Assembly: GCA_009599575.1 (NCBI GenBank)
Contig: VWND01000005.1
Span: 682,001 to 746,000, forward strand
Direction: 5' to 3'
Length of the DNA stretch: 64,000 bases
Origin: Blumeriella jaapii
Lineage: Eukaryota; Ascomycota; Leotiomycetes; Helotiales; Drepanopezizaceae
Shown here piece by piece: positions 44,750 through 55,477 of the stretch. The notes beneath the pieces were generated by a model. It was given only the letters and a program-made list of their open reading frames with translations. It made no database searches and was not told the origin of the DNA. The translations under genes were made by a program, and so were the position numbers. Positions within the stretch are counted from its first letter, which is position 1; each line of letters opens with the position of its first letter.

Positions 44750-45020
44750 GATTTCGAGAATATTTTTTCGGGCCGTGTATCATTCACGTTAAGGGCTTTG
44801 TCTGCTACCAATAACTCAGTCTGACTCCTCCAGTTCACTGGAGGCGTCGCCCAGTGGGGGCTGAGTTCCATATTGATTCCAGGTCCAATCCCTGGAAGTC
44901 CTGACTCTAGGTCCAATCCCTGGCTTTCAGCTTTTTTTTGGTCTTTTTTTTTTTTCCTTTTTTTTTTGGTCTTTTTTTTTTTGGTCTATTTTTTTGGTCT
45001 TTTTTTGGTCTTTTTTTTTA
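44750..45020 (+). mobile_element. SINE-like repeat, copy 1, with tRNA-like motifs and T-rich tail
   Basis: The body (about 44756-44895) is followed by a partial duplicate of its end and a T-rich tail of TTTTTGGTC units to about 45019. It matches copy 2 at 46895-47124 in the opposite orientation over about 135 bp at roughly 80 percent by eye. An A-box-like TCGCCCAGTGGG (44847-44858) is followed by a T-arm-like hairpin CCAGG-TCCAATC-CCTGG (44879-44895), a spacing usual for RNA polymerase III promoters. A 7-bp stem (44813-44819 with 44861-44867) encloses a 7-bp hairpin (44827-44844). These points suggest a tRNA-related SINE; a structured non-coding RNA family is the alternative. The homology begins about 90 bp before the A-box, which is longer than in a simple tRNA SINE. 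Confidence 0.55.
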
Positions 45021-46880
45021 TACTCCGAAACTCCTGCTTCCGAAGACTCCCCGGGCTTTTTTCAACTGATCTGCCTGCGTCACTCGGGCAAGGAAGCCGA
45101 CACAGTAGATCTCCCGCAGAGCCGCATTTATCGACCAACCTCGGTTCACTCCCCCCCCCCCCCCCCGTCTTCCTCCTTTCCCTCCTACTGTACACCACTC
45201 AGTCACAGCCACCTAGGTACGTACCTGCATGAACTTGAAATACGCATCTCGACTTCCGCGACAAATACACATACTGGTTTCTCAGTCTGTTCTGCAGCGA
45301 GAGTTCAATTCCCTGGGCGAATCGGGAGACGACCATCAGTCGCGATTGCTATGAAAGTATGCTCTGACCCTCACGATATGATGTCTTGCTAAAGAGAAAA
45401 AACTTTGAAAATACGAATTCATGTTTTGTGCTTGTTTCGTGTTGTCACACCCTTTGCTTGTTTCCTAAGCCTCGCTCATGCTCACGACTCCAAAGCATGT
45501 AGTGATCTGCTACTCGCGGTCAAGCTCCGTGCTTTCTGATCGTACCTCCTATTGGCCTCCCCTTCTTTGAATTCGACTTCTTCCGATGGGTATGAATAGG
45601 TGCTGCAGCATGGCACTCTGTGTAGTTCCTACTGCGAGGCCTGTTGCAGGGCTGTCTTCCTCTGCTTAACATGGTCTTCGCCGTGTGTTACGCGCTTTCC
45701 TTCTCATGTTCGGCTTATCTGGGCTACTGTGGTGTCTGTGATGCTGAGCCGATGCCCAACTCATATTCGTTGGGTAGCTTGATTGTTGTTGAGGGTCGTG
45801 AATTGACTTTCTCTTGCCAGGTTTCTATCACAGGACCGTGGCTCGGTTGAACAGGGCGATAGCGCCGTGCTGACTATTGCATTCTCTGCCATGTATATCC
45901 ATACCTCAGCACTAGGGCTCAACACTCGGACAGACGTCAACAGTCGTCCTTCTTGGCTTTCGGGCTAGTTGGTAAGTCAAGACCAGTCTTTATCCATACG
46001 ACGCAAGTAGGAGCTCAAAGTGTTGTGGCGGGGCCTAGGACATCGCGGCTGTTGCCCTGTCCATGTCTACTTTACGGACGCAGGATTGCTACCGCAGCCC
46101 AATCGCGATACCTGGTCTTCACACGCTGTTCATTACCTCCTATGTGTCGTATCTCGGGGGTGCGTAGCGTCTTCAAAGTCATCGGTGCTAGTGCGACGTG
46201 CAACGATTGGTTGAGTTACGCTATGTGAATAAATGTGCAAAATAGGACACTGGTCCAGTGGGTTGCTAGTGAAACGCCGAAAGTTGAAAAGAAGGAGAGG
46301 AGGGCAGGATCCGTCAGCTGCACGGCATGGTTGAGTGAGCTGGCGAAACACGTGCATAGTCTTGCCTGATACGCAATGCGAAGCTTGCGTCTGTTCTGTT
46401 GTTGTTGAGAAGCAGGTTGGCTGGTCATGGAGGTAGGAATTGTGCATTCATTGCCTGTCGAAGAGCTGGCTCCTTCGGAGATCTGCTGATAAAAATTTGG
46501 GGAGTCCTGGGAGACGAGTTCCGACGAATTCGGTGTAAAAAAAGAAGAAGGGTATTTCATGACAAGCAATCAGGGAGCTAGAGAGATTGGTTGGCCCTGG
46601 GCTCTTCGGACAGCTGATGTAACAGAAAGAGGTGAAGTCAAAGATGGTTCCTTCTTTTGTGCCGTAAGGGCTGTTTATGTAGTATGGATGTTCTAATGCT
46701 ATGGAAGGTGCGAGCCTTCTGATTATGGATGATGACGGTAATGACTTGTGGTCGTGTCGTCATCATAGTTAATCCTGAATGTTCTTGGGATGTTTTATAC
46801 ATACCCGTATTTATGTAACAGCTGATGACCCCTTGGGAGGTCTGTCGAAAGGGCCGGGGAGACCTCGGACACGAAGAAGA
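45021..46880. other. Spacer between inverted repeat copies, no recognisable gene
   Basis: There are no conserved ORFs. A C run lies at 45149-45166. The remainder shows short overlapping ORFs only. It could be the interior of a larger element bounded by the two inverted copies, but no transposase or reverse transcriptase motif is visible. Confidence 0.45.
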
Positions 46881-47124
46881 AAAAAATGGAAAAAAGATTG
46901 GAAAAAAAAAGGGCGGGAAAGAGGGAAAAGAAGAGAGAGAAAAAGAGAGTAAAAAAAGAGGAAAAAAAAAAAGACAGACAAATTACCCCCAGGGATTGGA
47001 CCTGCAAGCAATAAGAACTCAGTCTCCCACTGGGCGACGACTCCGGTTATCCGAAGAAGTCAAACTGAGTTATGGTAGCAGACGAAGCCGCAAACGCGAA
47101 TGATACACGGCCCTGAATATTTCC
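46880..47124 (-). mobile_element. SINE-like repeat, copy 2 (inverted), with pyrimidine-rich tail
   Basis: Read on the minus strand, the body runs from about 47124 down to 46985 and is followed by a T/C-rich tail to about 46880 (seen on the plus strand as A/G-rich sequence with several A runs). The 7-bp outer stem is kept (47065-47071 with 47016-47022), as are the A-box-like string and the TCCAATC loop. The inner hairpin (47041-47056) differs from copy 1 in sequence but still pairs. The orientation is opposite to copy 1, with about 2 kb between them. Confidence 0.55.
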
Positions 47125-48039
47125 GCTCAGCGACTGTGCCCGCCCAATCCGCCACCGAAAACAAGGGGGACTACCGGATGGAAAAGCCGATGGCATACAG
47201 GGACGAGCCGAAGCTCTCACGAACTTCTCTCGTTATACAATGGCTCACAAGTTACTGCTACGTGCGATGGTCGTGCATGGCACACGAAGAACTACACCCT
47301 CGCCCTGAAAGGAGCAACTGTTCCAACCGGCCCGAGCTGCCGGCCTGCTTCATCGAGCAGCCTAGATCCTCCGCTGTTGGGTAGCGATCGCCTCCCGCTG
47401 ATCCTGACACCCGTCTCGTCGCCCTGGGCGCCGTAGAAACACGTCCAGAGTGTCCGAGGACGGACACTGAAGCGTGACGAGGGGCCGCAGACTTTTATCT
47501 TTTCGTGTGGCTGGTCTCAACGCTGGGTAAGAGCTACTGGGTCTGCAGCGTCGCTCTGTTACCTGCTCGTTTGTGGCCTGCTCGACGATCTGGAGTGACG
47601 CGACGAGGAGTGGGTTCAGCGCTGGTGACCTCGGTGAGGTTACAGCTTTCTGGCTTGCACAGGACTATCAGCAGCCTGTACAGCATAGGTGTTGGGTAGC
47701 GTATGTCTGCTTGACTTGGTGGGCCAGAATACAACGATGTGGATGTGGAAGGCAGTGTAGACCAGATATCTTGGAGCAACAAATCACATTCGAGACTTTC
47801 ATGGAAGAGATTTGGCAGTGAGCATCACGAATGGAGAGAAGCAAATGCAGACCAAGTGTTCATTCCTCGGTGAGGCTCATTTGCTACGGCGCCTTTCTTT
47901 CTCTCCCGACACAGGTGTAGACGATCCAGCCAAGACGCCGACGGGCACCGGTTTACTTTGGCCAGGCAGTATCGCCCCCAGTGCCGCCCCGATCATCGCC
48001 GTTTCGCGTCGTCTTGTCCGGAGGGTAAGGCCTTGTTGC
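47125..48039. other. Intergenic region
   Basis: No recognisable gene, repeat or RNA is seen. Confidence 0.35.
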
Positions 48040-48279
48040 TTAGATGAGTACGTGACGAGCGACACTCTCCTCGACAGAGCGAGCCCCTGTGGTGCGATTT
48101 AGTACTCAAGGTTAAGTCCGTCGTAAATGCAGGTGGGACATACATGGCGGACCGGCGCAGTTGAGAGAAGCGCAAGCATCCTCCTCGCGAGAGGCCAGGT
48201 CACCCACGGGTAAAGCGAGTGCGGTCATGACGAAGGCTGCGAGCAGCAGGAGCGTGAAGGTGAAGGCGTCGGGAGACAT
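48040..48279 (-). CDS. Small secreted peptide, hypothetical
   Basis: The model has two minus-strand exons, 48279-48144 and 48086-48040, giving 60 residues. MSPDAFTFTLLLLAAFVMTALALP is a convincing signal peptide with a cleavage site near A-L-A. The mature part is short and polar (V-G-D-L-A-S-R-E-E-D) with two cysteines (C-A-S-L-N-C). The intron has a GTATGT donor, a TACTAAA branch sequence and a CACAG acceptor, which is the main evidence for a real gene. Without splicing the frame ends after a few more residues including a third Cys. Upstream in-frame Met codons exist, but they put a non-signal sequence in front. An effector-like or signalling role cannot be claimed. Confidence 0.4.
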
Positions 48280-49942
48280 CTTGTGAGACGAGATCGAGGA
48301 TTGCGTGTTTTGGTGGCTGCTTGTGTGGAACTTGGACAGACTGGCAGAGGGTGTGTGATTGACAGACGAAAGGGGGGAAAACATGTTCCTTGTTAGAGGA
48401 GTGGGGATGGAAGGCACGCTAAGCGAGGCAGAGATCCGAAATCACGAGATTTAGCATGATGACAGGCAGCGTACTCGAACCACAAAGAAGTACCAAGAAC
48501 ATAAGGTACACTTCAGAAGGGGGCAAATGTTTCGGAATTGATTACTGCAAGACTCGGATGCAAAGTTGGCCCGCGAAGCTGCAAGAGACTCGAATTTCCG
48601 CTGTTTACTTCCAGATAAGGATGTTCATAGGGAGCAAGCAAGCTTGGGAAAAGATCTGCTGATATCTGGCCAGCTTTCGGGGGCGTGGACCTAGCAGTGT
48701 ACAGGGCATAGGCATCTAGCATCATGAGGTGGTTTACATGCTCAAGAAAAATAAATGCCAACACAGATATCTGCGCAGCCCCATTTCCATGAGGTCCTAG
48801 CACACGGTAGGCGGCTGGTAACAGAGGGATAGCTTAGGCTACGAAAAACACGGGGCAACGTCGCTTCGCTGTGCTTTGAGCACGAACATTAGAGCAGAGT
48901 GAGGGGACCTCCAAAGTAACGTTCAGTAGGGCGATCAACAAGCTACCATGAATAAGAGAATGGACGTGGAGCAATGCAAACACGCAGGAAAGGAAAGGAT
49001 GAGGCCCAAGAGATTTCTAGCTGGACTACGCATTAGCAGAAATCATAAGCTGATCCGATTGCGCAATTCAAGGAAATGTTTGGAGCGTAACTATCAATAT
49101 GACAGTACTATCAGTATGCACAATCAAACAGTACACATCTCATGAAGGAAGACCAGCATAACGACCTCACAGCCAATCCGCCTTCGATGTTGACACCTTG
49201 GAAGCCACGGAGAGAGCCAAGCTTTGGCCTCTCCGTTGCCCGTGTATGTCGCTGACACGAGTCCTCGTGGTGTTTGGGATCGCTTAATTGATACCTTCAT
49301 GGAGACATAGGGAAGTCGGTTTTCTACCTACGAAGGAAAGTCAGCGAGAAGGAGGGTTGCCGACTTGCGAGAAGAGATGGAGATGGAGAGACGTTGGAAC
49401 AAGATTCCAAGCCAAACCATTGCCCCACTGCTGACCCAACCATCTGGGCCTCAGGGGTTTGAAGAAAGCTCGGAAAGGCAGAATTCTCGGCTGTTCTCCC
49501 AACACTCGGGCTGTCGTTATCACGCCTGTCACGAAGAAGTACATAGGTCGGTCGGCTTGGACATCCTGTACTGTATGCGTTTGTACAGTACGAGCTGTCT
49601 CGGTCAGGATCGCTGCCAGGATGGGCATTCTGGTATCAACCGTGCAAGGCAGAATGCAGGTATTCTCGTCGCGGCATGTACGATGTTGCTCTCGGGCAAA
49701 CACCCGCGATCTGTTTGTTGTACAGTACTGTATTGCCTCAGCATGACAAGTGCATCACATGCAATGTGCCTGCTGAAACACACCGCGATGACGTTGGCCA
49801 CGAGTTCCTGATTCAGATCCGACGCCCTCAACATTGCAAGATGGACGGAGGAATCCTCGATCAAAACCCAGCCTCTCCCACTCCAAACTCGTGAGCCTAC
49901 AGTGCTTCCTAATCCCGTCATTATTTCCGAGCATCGTGCAAG
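48280..49942. other. Intergenic region with two GTACAGTAC palindromes
   Basis: Palindromic motifs lie at 49567-49592 and 49718-49735. ORFs here are short and overlapping. The last 60 bases precede the DUF3292 start codon. Confidence 0.4.
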
Positions 49943-52168
49943 ATGTCCACATCACCAGCTAGCGATCCTTCGCTGGCGACATCGCAGCAGTTTGAGGTCA
50001 TCAATGCAGCCGACATCAACGAGCCAGTCCTCGTAGAGCAAGTACCAGAAGAGGTGCCCACAGTGAGCCATGAGCTGGCTACCGCGGACCACGAAGAGAA
50101 GGGAGCAGCGCAGCTGCAGCACGGCCAGACAGAAGTGCGAGACTTGGGATGGAATGATAGCCCTTCGGATGTTCCGTCGCCCTTGGTAGGAGGACTCGCA
50201 AACGAGGAGCTCTGGACCTCGTCAGACGGTTCAACAAAGTAAGAGGACGGATGGAGCATTCGGGTCTGGCTCTGCAAACGCTGACTGTGGTAGCAAATGT
50301 ACCATGTCAAGGCGATCGCAGAGACACCTCTCGGAGGACTCGACCTCAACATCGCAGACGAGGAAGAGTTCTCTCCCGACAAGCTTAGAGCCAACATCGA
50401 GAGATTGTACATGACTGTGGGCGTTGGCATGGTCGGCTTCTGGAAACACATCGCACGCCTGCGGTCATGGCGGGAGCGGAACCGCACACTGGCTTTCGCG
50501 CTCGTCTACTTTGGTGCTTGGGCGGTCGATTTTCTCGTCCCCGTCATCGTGGCCTTCCTTATAGTCCTTGTTGTTCATCCTCCCTCTCGGACATACTGTT
50601 TCCCGCCAGCGCCGATTGCGTTGATCGATTCGAAGACGGGAGGGGTTAAGAAACCAACTGCTGGAGTGCTGGGCAGCGACAATAGTTTGACGGGTGCGCC
50701 AGAGAAACATCAAGGGGAGGCTGTGGAACAAGAAGCTAGCAACTTCGTGAGTGGCTTCACCTCGATCGCAATCAGTAGTGCTGCTGGCAAGCATCCGCAA
50801 GGGGACCCTCATGGAAATGAGCGGGGAGCCAGTGGTGTTGAAGATCGCGCCCCTGATCCTACACACTTGGCTTTGGGTGCCATGAACGCAAAGGACAGGG
50901 CCTCGGGTGGAGAACCGAATGCTCTCCATGACAAAACCAAGGAACCTATGTCTGCGGCGATGTGGTCTAAGACGAGGCCTGTGATGCACGCGATTGGTGA
51001 TATTTCGGATGGGTGGGAAAGATTTGGAAACGCGTTATCACCAACACCACCCTTTCCAAAGGAGAAGCCTCGCATCAAACTTGCCGCAGTACGTACTTTC
51101 TTCCTTCACAATAGGGCTTGGTGAATGGTCCCCAAGGTGTTCGCTGGATTACTTCTCGAGTCTTAGTCTGCACCTCTTTCAGCTTGCTGACAGATCAACA
51201 GGTCCTCGTACCAGTTCTTCTCCTATCCATTTTCACGAGCTCTTATATGTTCATCAAGATAAATGGTCTACTCGTGGGCTTTGGGTTCTTTGCTGACCCA
51301 CTGATTTGGCGTGGCTTGTCCTACTTCAACAGAAAATTTCCGCATTGGCAGAAGCTCCTCGAGATTAGGAACACTCTCCTCAAGGGCGTACCTACTAATG
51401 CTCAACTCACTGTCACTCTACTTAGAATTGGGGAAGCTAACAAAGCTCCTCTGCCACCTCCCCCCTATTCTGGACCACCACCACCGAACGCTGCGCATGA
51501 AACGGCGGGTCAAAACCTCGAATATCTCGGTAAGTCCTTTGAGATCCCTGTGCGTTAGAATACTAACATCGACAGAAGGCGTTCCTGACGATGAGATGGC
51601 CAATGCTGTCCATCCAGATGTTCCAGACGACAATACAGCTGTGACATCGGGTGCCGACGCAACCTCGAAGAAGAAGCAGCACGGACGCCGCATACTTGCT
51701 GCAATCAAGGGGGTCACGAAAACAACAGTTGAAACTGCTCTTGGCACAGATCGACTGAAAGCTGCAGCTGGAGCAGAGCATGCTCAAAACAGACTTGGCG
51801 TCCTCAAGTCTGGAAACGTTGTAACAGCTGGCCCTGCTGACTTTCCATGCCGATATAAAGGCAAGAAGGGACATGCTTACATCACGAACACAGACGTCTC
51901 GCCAGCTTTGAGCTGGACGACAGAGCAGGAGGATATCGACCCGGTGTTCTCAATAGCGATTGCCGATATCCAGGAGATCAAGAAAGTGGGAGGGCTGGGC
52001 TGGAAGACCAGGCTGGTCGTTGGATGGGCTACCTCAAGAGAGATTGCAGATGGGCTGCTCATTATCGACAAGCAGGGAAATGAGAAGCATCTCACTGCCA
52101 TGGCACTTCGGGAGGAGCTTTTCAACCGCCTGATCACAATGGGAAAGCAGATGTGGGAGACTTGGTAG
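49943..52168 (+). CDS. DUF3292 membrane protein, likely frameshifted in exon 1
   Basis: This is a conserved mould protein of unknown function. The blocks are 49943-about 50238, 50294-51088, 51202-51529 and 51576-52168. The N-terminal part ends D-L-G-W-N...P-L-V-G-G-L-A-N-E-E-L-W, after which the family reads x-L-V-R-R-F-N-K-Q-M-Y-H-V-K. The bases 50210-50238 do encode L-V-R-R-F-N-K, but one frame away from the preceding W-T, so one base seems missing near 50213-50217. In the shifted frame the GTAAGA donor and TAG acceptor (intron 50239-50293) join in phase to Q-M-Y-H-V-K, confirming the point. Later features are D-L-N-I-A-D-E-E-E-F-S-P-D-K-L-R-A-N, a membrane hairpin (L-A-F-A-L-V-Y-F-G-A-W to V-V-H-P), a second hydrophobic pair near 51205-51290, a Pro-rich linker, and a C-terminal GRAM-like region (F-P-C-R-Y-K-G-K-K-G-H-A-Y-I). 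The remaining exons are intact. Confidence 0.8.
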
Positions 52169-52562
52169 GGCTTGCATGAGCAAAAGACAGGGAAAAGAGT
52201 TGGTTTGGGAGTTCAGCGCGTGATACCACAATTGTAGACAACAGTTCTTTCATGGTCTTCGGAACTTAGGTATGAACGAAGCAGAACGTTCATTTTTAGA
52301 CGGGTAGCAGCGTTGGTGTTAAGTATTCCATTTGCTCCAGGCTGATGATTGAACTCAAATATCATTTACGTGAGCTCGTGATATCCGATTTCGAATTATA
52401 TCGAGAGGAGGCGCTCGGACCAGCACGCGACAGCCCTCTTGGCGAACGCGTACTTCATTCAACGTCAACTTCAACACCAGACCCCAGCGGTCCAATTGCG
52501 CCCTTGTTATGGCACCGAGCCTTCCAACTCTACGATCCTGAGATCGAAATCCTAATGGTAGA

Positions 52563-55477
52563 ATGTCTTCCTCTACAGTGACACGCAAGCGCAGCAGAGC
52601 CAATCTCCAAGAGCCGGACGAGCTTGCCTTAGAAGAAGACGCCGCGCCACTATCGAGCACCAAGAAGAGGAAGCTGAATACATATGGCTCGTCGTCCGCG
52701 CACAAGAACGAATCTGGGAAACGGACGTCTGGGGGGCCTAGGGGACTTTTCGGTCGGGGCAAGCATAGAAAAGAGAACCTGTCAGACGAGGACGACAAGG
52801 ACGAGTTAGCTAATGACAGTGCCGATGATGAGGATCACAATGGCACGAGTAAGAAGGATATCTGGGATGTGGATGACTCGGAGCCAGAAGAGGCGACTTC
52901 GGTGCGGAGACGTGCTTCTGAGCGCTGGAAACCAGGCGCAACTCCTAAGAGCGCGAAGGCCGGTAGAGAGCAGACGGGTAGTGCGAAATCGAAGCTGGAT
53001 GGTGTGATGGCGGATGATACAGAGGATGAGGATATCTGGGACGTACCCGAGTCGCCGGAGTCATCGCAGAGACAACCAGGCAGGAGCGTCACGTCGACGC
53101 CGGAGAGAGTAAAGGCTCTGCCGGTACCGGCTGCGGAGCCGAGTCTTCAGAAACGTTCCTCGGGACTGGGGCTGGGACGGGGACGCGGACGGCCGAGGAA
53201 ATCCGACTATTTGAGGCAGGCGAAGCTGTTGTCGAGGAAGGCTATCAGGGAGGTATTGCTAGCGGCGGGAGAAGCGGATATTGGTGAAGAGTCAGAGAGG
53301 GACGAGGGTGATACTGCGGCTATGCCTTCGAGGCAACCGATGAGTAGAGAAGAAATGGTTAAGCAGGATACAGAAGAGCCGGGTCTACGCTCTGCTGTGG
53401 TGTCTACGGGAAAGAAACGGGGTCGGCCGTCGAAGGCAATGCTTGAGGAGAGGAATCGCATTGCACAGTCGGCGAAAAGTATTCTTACACCTGTGAAGCA
53501 GAGGGCTGTAGGGGCTAGAAAGAGTGTGGCCTTTGATGCTGGCGCGGAGCTGGATCTGGGGTTCAAGGACTTGCCCACATCTGTCAATTCGTCGAAAACG
53601 AAGTCATCGAAGAAACCTCCTCTTGCTTTCCAGTCTCGGGATCTTTCTGTAGAAGCAGGAGGTTCCGATTATGAGGCGGAAGCAGATTACGCCATGGAAG
53701 ATGCAGAAGAGGATGGATACGAGATAGCGGAACCCGCCGATGAGGACGAGGAGATGTGTGCAATTTGTTCCGGGCTGCGGTCTACGAATAAGAACCCAAT
53801 CATCTTATGCGACGGAGCGGGTTGTGACTTTGCAGTTCATCGAGAATGTTACCAGCTTCCTAAAGTCCCAGACGGGGATTTCTTTTGCAGGGATTGCGAT
53901 CCCGAAGCCGAAGATATGGGTCTACCTGCTGGGCTGGTTAAAGATTCACCGAAGAAGACGAATCGAAAACTTCCACGGATAGATGGAGTGGAGCAGCATT
54001 TGAGACGTTGGCAGCGGGTCGTGTTGGACAGGTTGACAGGCCAGAAGCGGATCAAACTTCGAGGTCATGATGATGAATTGCAAAAGGTCCATCAGGTTCT
54101 TGAGCAGACTGTTCTGGCTGGAGAGGGTAATTCCATGCTTGTGATAGGGGCCAGAGGTTGCGGAAAAACGACAGTAGGTTTCACCTGCTCAGAGAGGCAT
54201 CGCTAAAGCTAATCATACATAGCTTGTAGAATCTGTGATATCAGATCTATCGAAAGATCACAGAGACGATTTTCATGTCGTAAGGCTGAATGGCTTTATC
54301 CATACTGATGATAAGCTTGCTCTGAAAGAAACTTGGAGGCAGCTGGGGCGCGAAATGGAAACGGAGGATGAGGTTGCTGGCAAGGTAACAACATTCTAGT
54401 TTTTTTTTTTCGGTGCTACCGCTAACCTAGTAAAGCCGACCAATTACTCCGATACACTAGCATCTCTCTTAGCTCTTCTATCCCATCCATCGGAGATCTC
54501 TGAAGCGGAGCCTGAGACGACTGCCAAGTCCGTCATCTTCATCCTGGATGAATTTGACCTCTTTACAACACATCCACGGCAAACACTTCTATACAATCTC
54601 TTCGACATAGCGCAAGCAAGAAAAGCCCCGATTGTTGTGTTGGGTTTAACAACGAGAGTTGATGTGGTCGAAAGTCTGGAGAAGAGAGTCAAGAGCCGCT
54701 TTAGTCATCGATATGTTCACCTCTCGTTGCCTCGGAGTCTTCCGGCATTCTGGGACATTTGCAGGGGAGGCCTATGCACCGAGACAAACGAAATAGATGA
54801 TGAGATTCTCGGCCCCGGGGACGCCGGCCAGGAAGAGTTCGCTTCTTTCTGGCAAGCAATGATTGAGGTGAGTAGCTAAGGACCTTCATTACGACCACGA
54901 TACTGATCATCTCTAGGATTTGTACAACAAGGACACAGTCTTCAAGCACCACGTCCAATCAGAATTCTACCGAACCAAATCCGTCTCAGCATTCTTCACG
55001 TCGTGTATTATGCCCATCGCGAACCTTTCCCCAGAGAGCCTCCCTCTCACCGGCAATCTCTTCACCAACATCCTATCCGCCCCAGACTCCAAACTCCAAA
55101 TGCTACAGGGGCTTTCCGAGCTCGAGCTCGCACTCCTCATCGCCGCCGCGCGCCTCGACATCATCCTCGACACCGACACGTGCAACTTCGCCATGGCCTA
55201 CGACGAGTACAGCTCCCTCACCTCCCGCTACAAGATCCAGACCTCCAGCAGTGGCGTCGCAGCCCTCGGCGCCAGTGCAAAAGTATGGGGCCGCGACGTG
55301 GCGCTTGAAGCGTGGGAGAGGCTCGCGGAGTACGGGATCCTGGTACCCGCGGGGATTGGCGGACGGGACTTCGGAGCGGGCGGCCACATGTGGAGGGTTG
55401 ATGTTGGGCTGGAGGAGATCCCGGGCAGTGTAGATGGCTTGAGTGGTGTTATGGCGAAATGGTGCCGCGAGATTTGA
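52563..55477 (+). CDS. orc4: Origin recognition complex subunit 4 with AT-hooks and PHD finger
   Basis: This is an AAA+ subunit of the complex that marks replication origins and loads MCM. The exons are 52563-54173, 54223-54384, 54436-54867 and 54917-55477, giving 921 residues. The N-terminal 395 residues are acidic and disordered, with AT-hook cores G-R-G-R-P-R-K (about residue 213) and K-R-G-R-P-S-K (about 287). A PHD finger spans about 399-445 (C-A-I-C...C-D-G-A-G-C...H-R-E-C-Y...F-C-R-D-C), with the full Cys4-His-Cys3 set. The AAA+ domain has Walker A G-A-R-G-C-G-K-T-T (529-537) and Walker B F-I-L-D-E-F-D (about 626-632). The first intron cuts immediately after Walker A. The C-terminal part is a winged-helix region ending W-C-R-E-I. 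The domain set fits filamentous ascomycete Orc4; yeast Orc4 lacks the PHD finger and AT-hooks. Confidence 0.93.

Noticed and set aside
44847..44895. A functional tRNA gene
   Set aside because: A-box-like and T-arm-like parts are present, but no 7-bp acceptor stem encloses both and there is no anticodon arm between them. It is called SINE-like instead.
45021..46880. Transposase or reverse transcriptase between the inverted repeat copies
   Set aside because: I looked in all frames for long ORFs or motifs such as YxDD or DDE-type blocks and saw only short unrelated ORFs.
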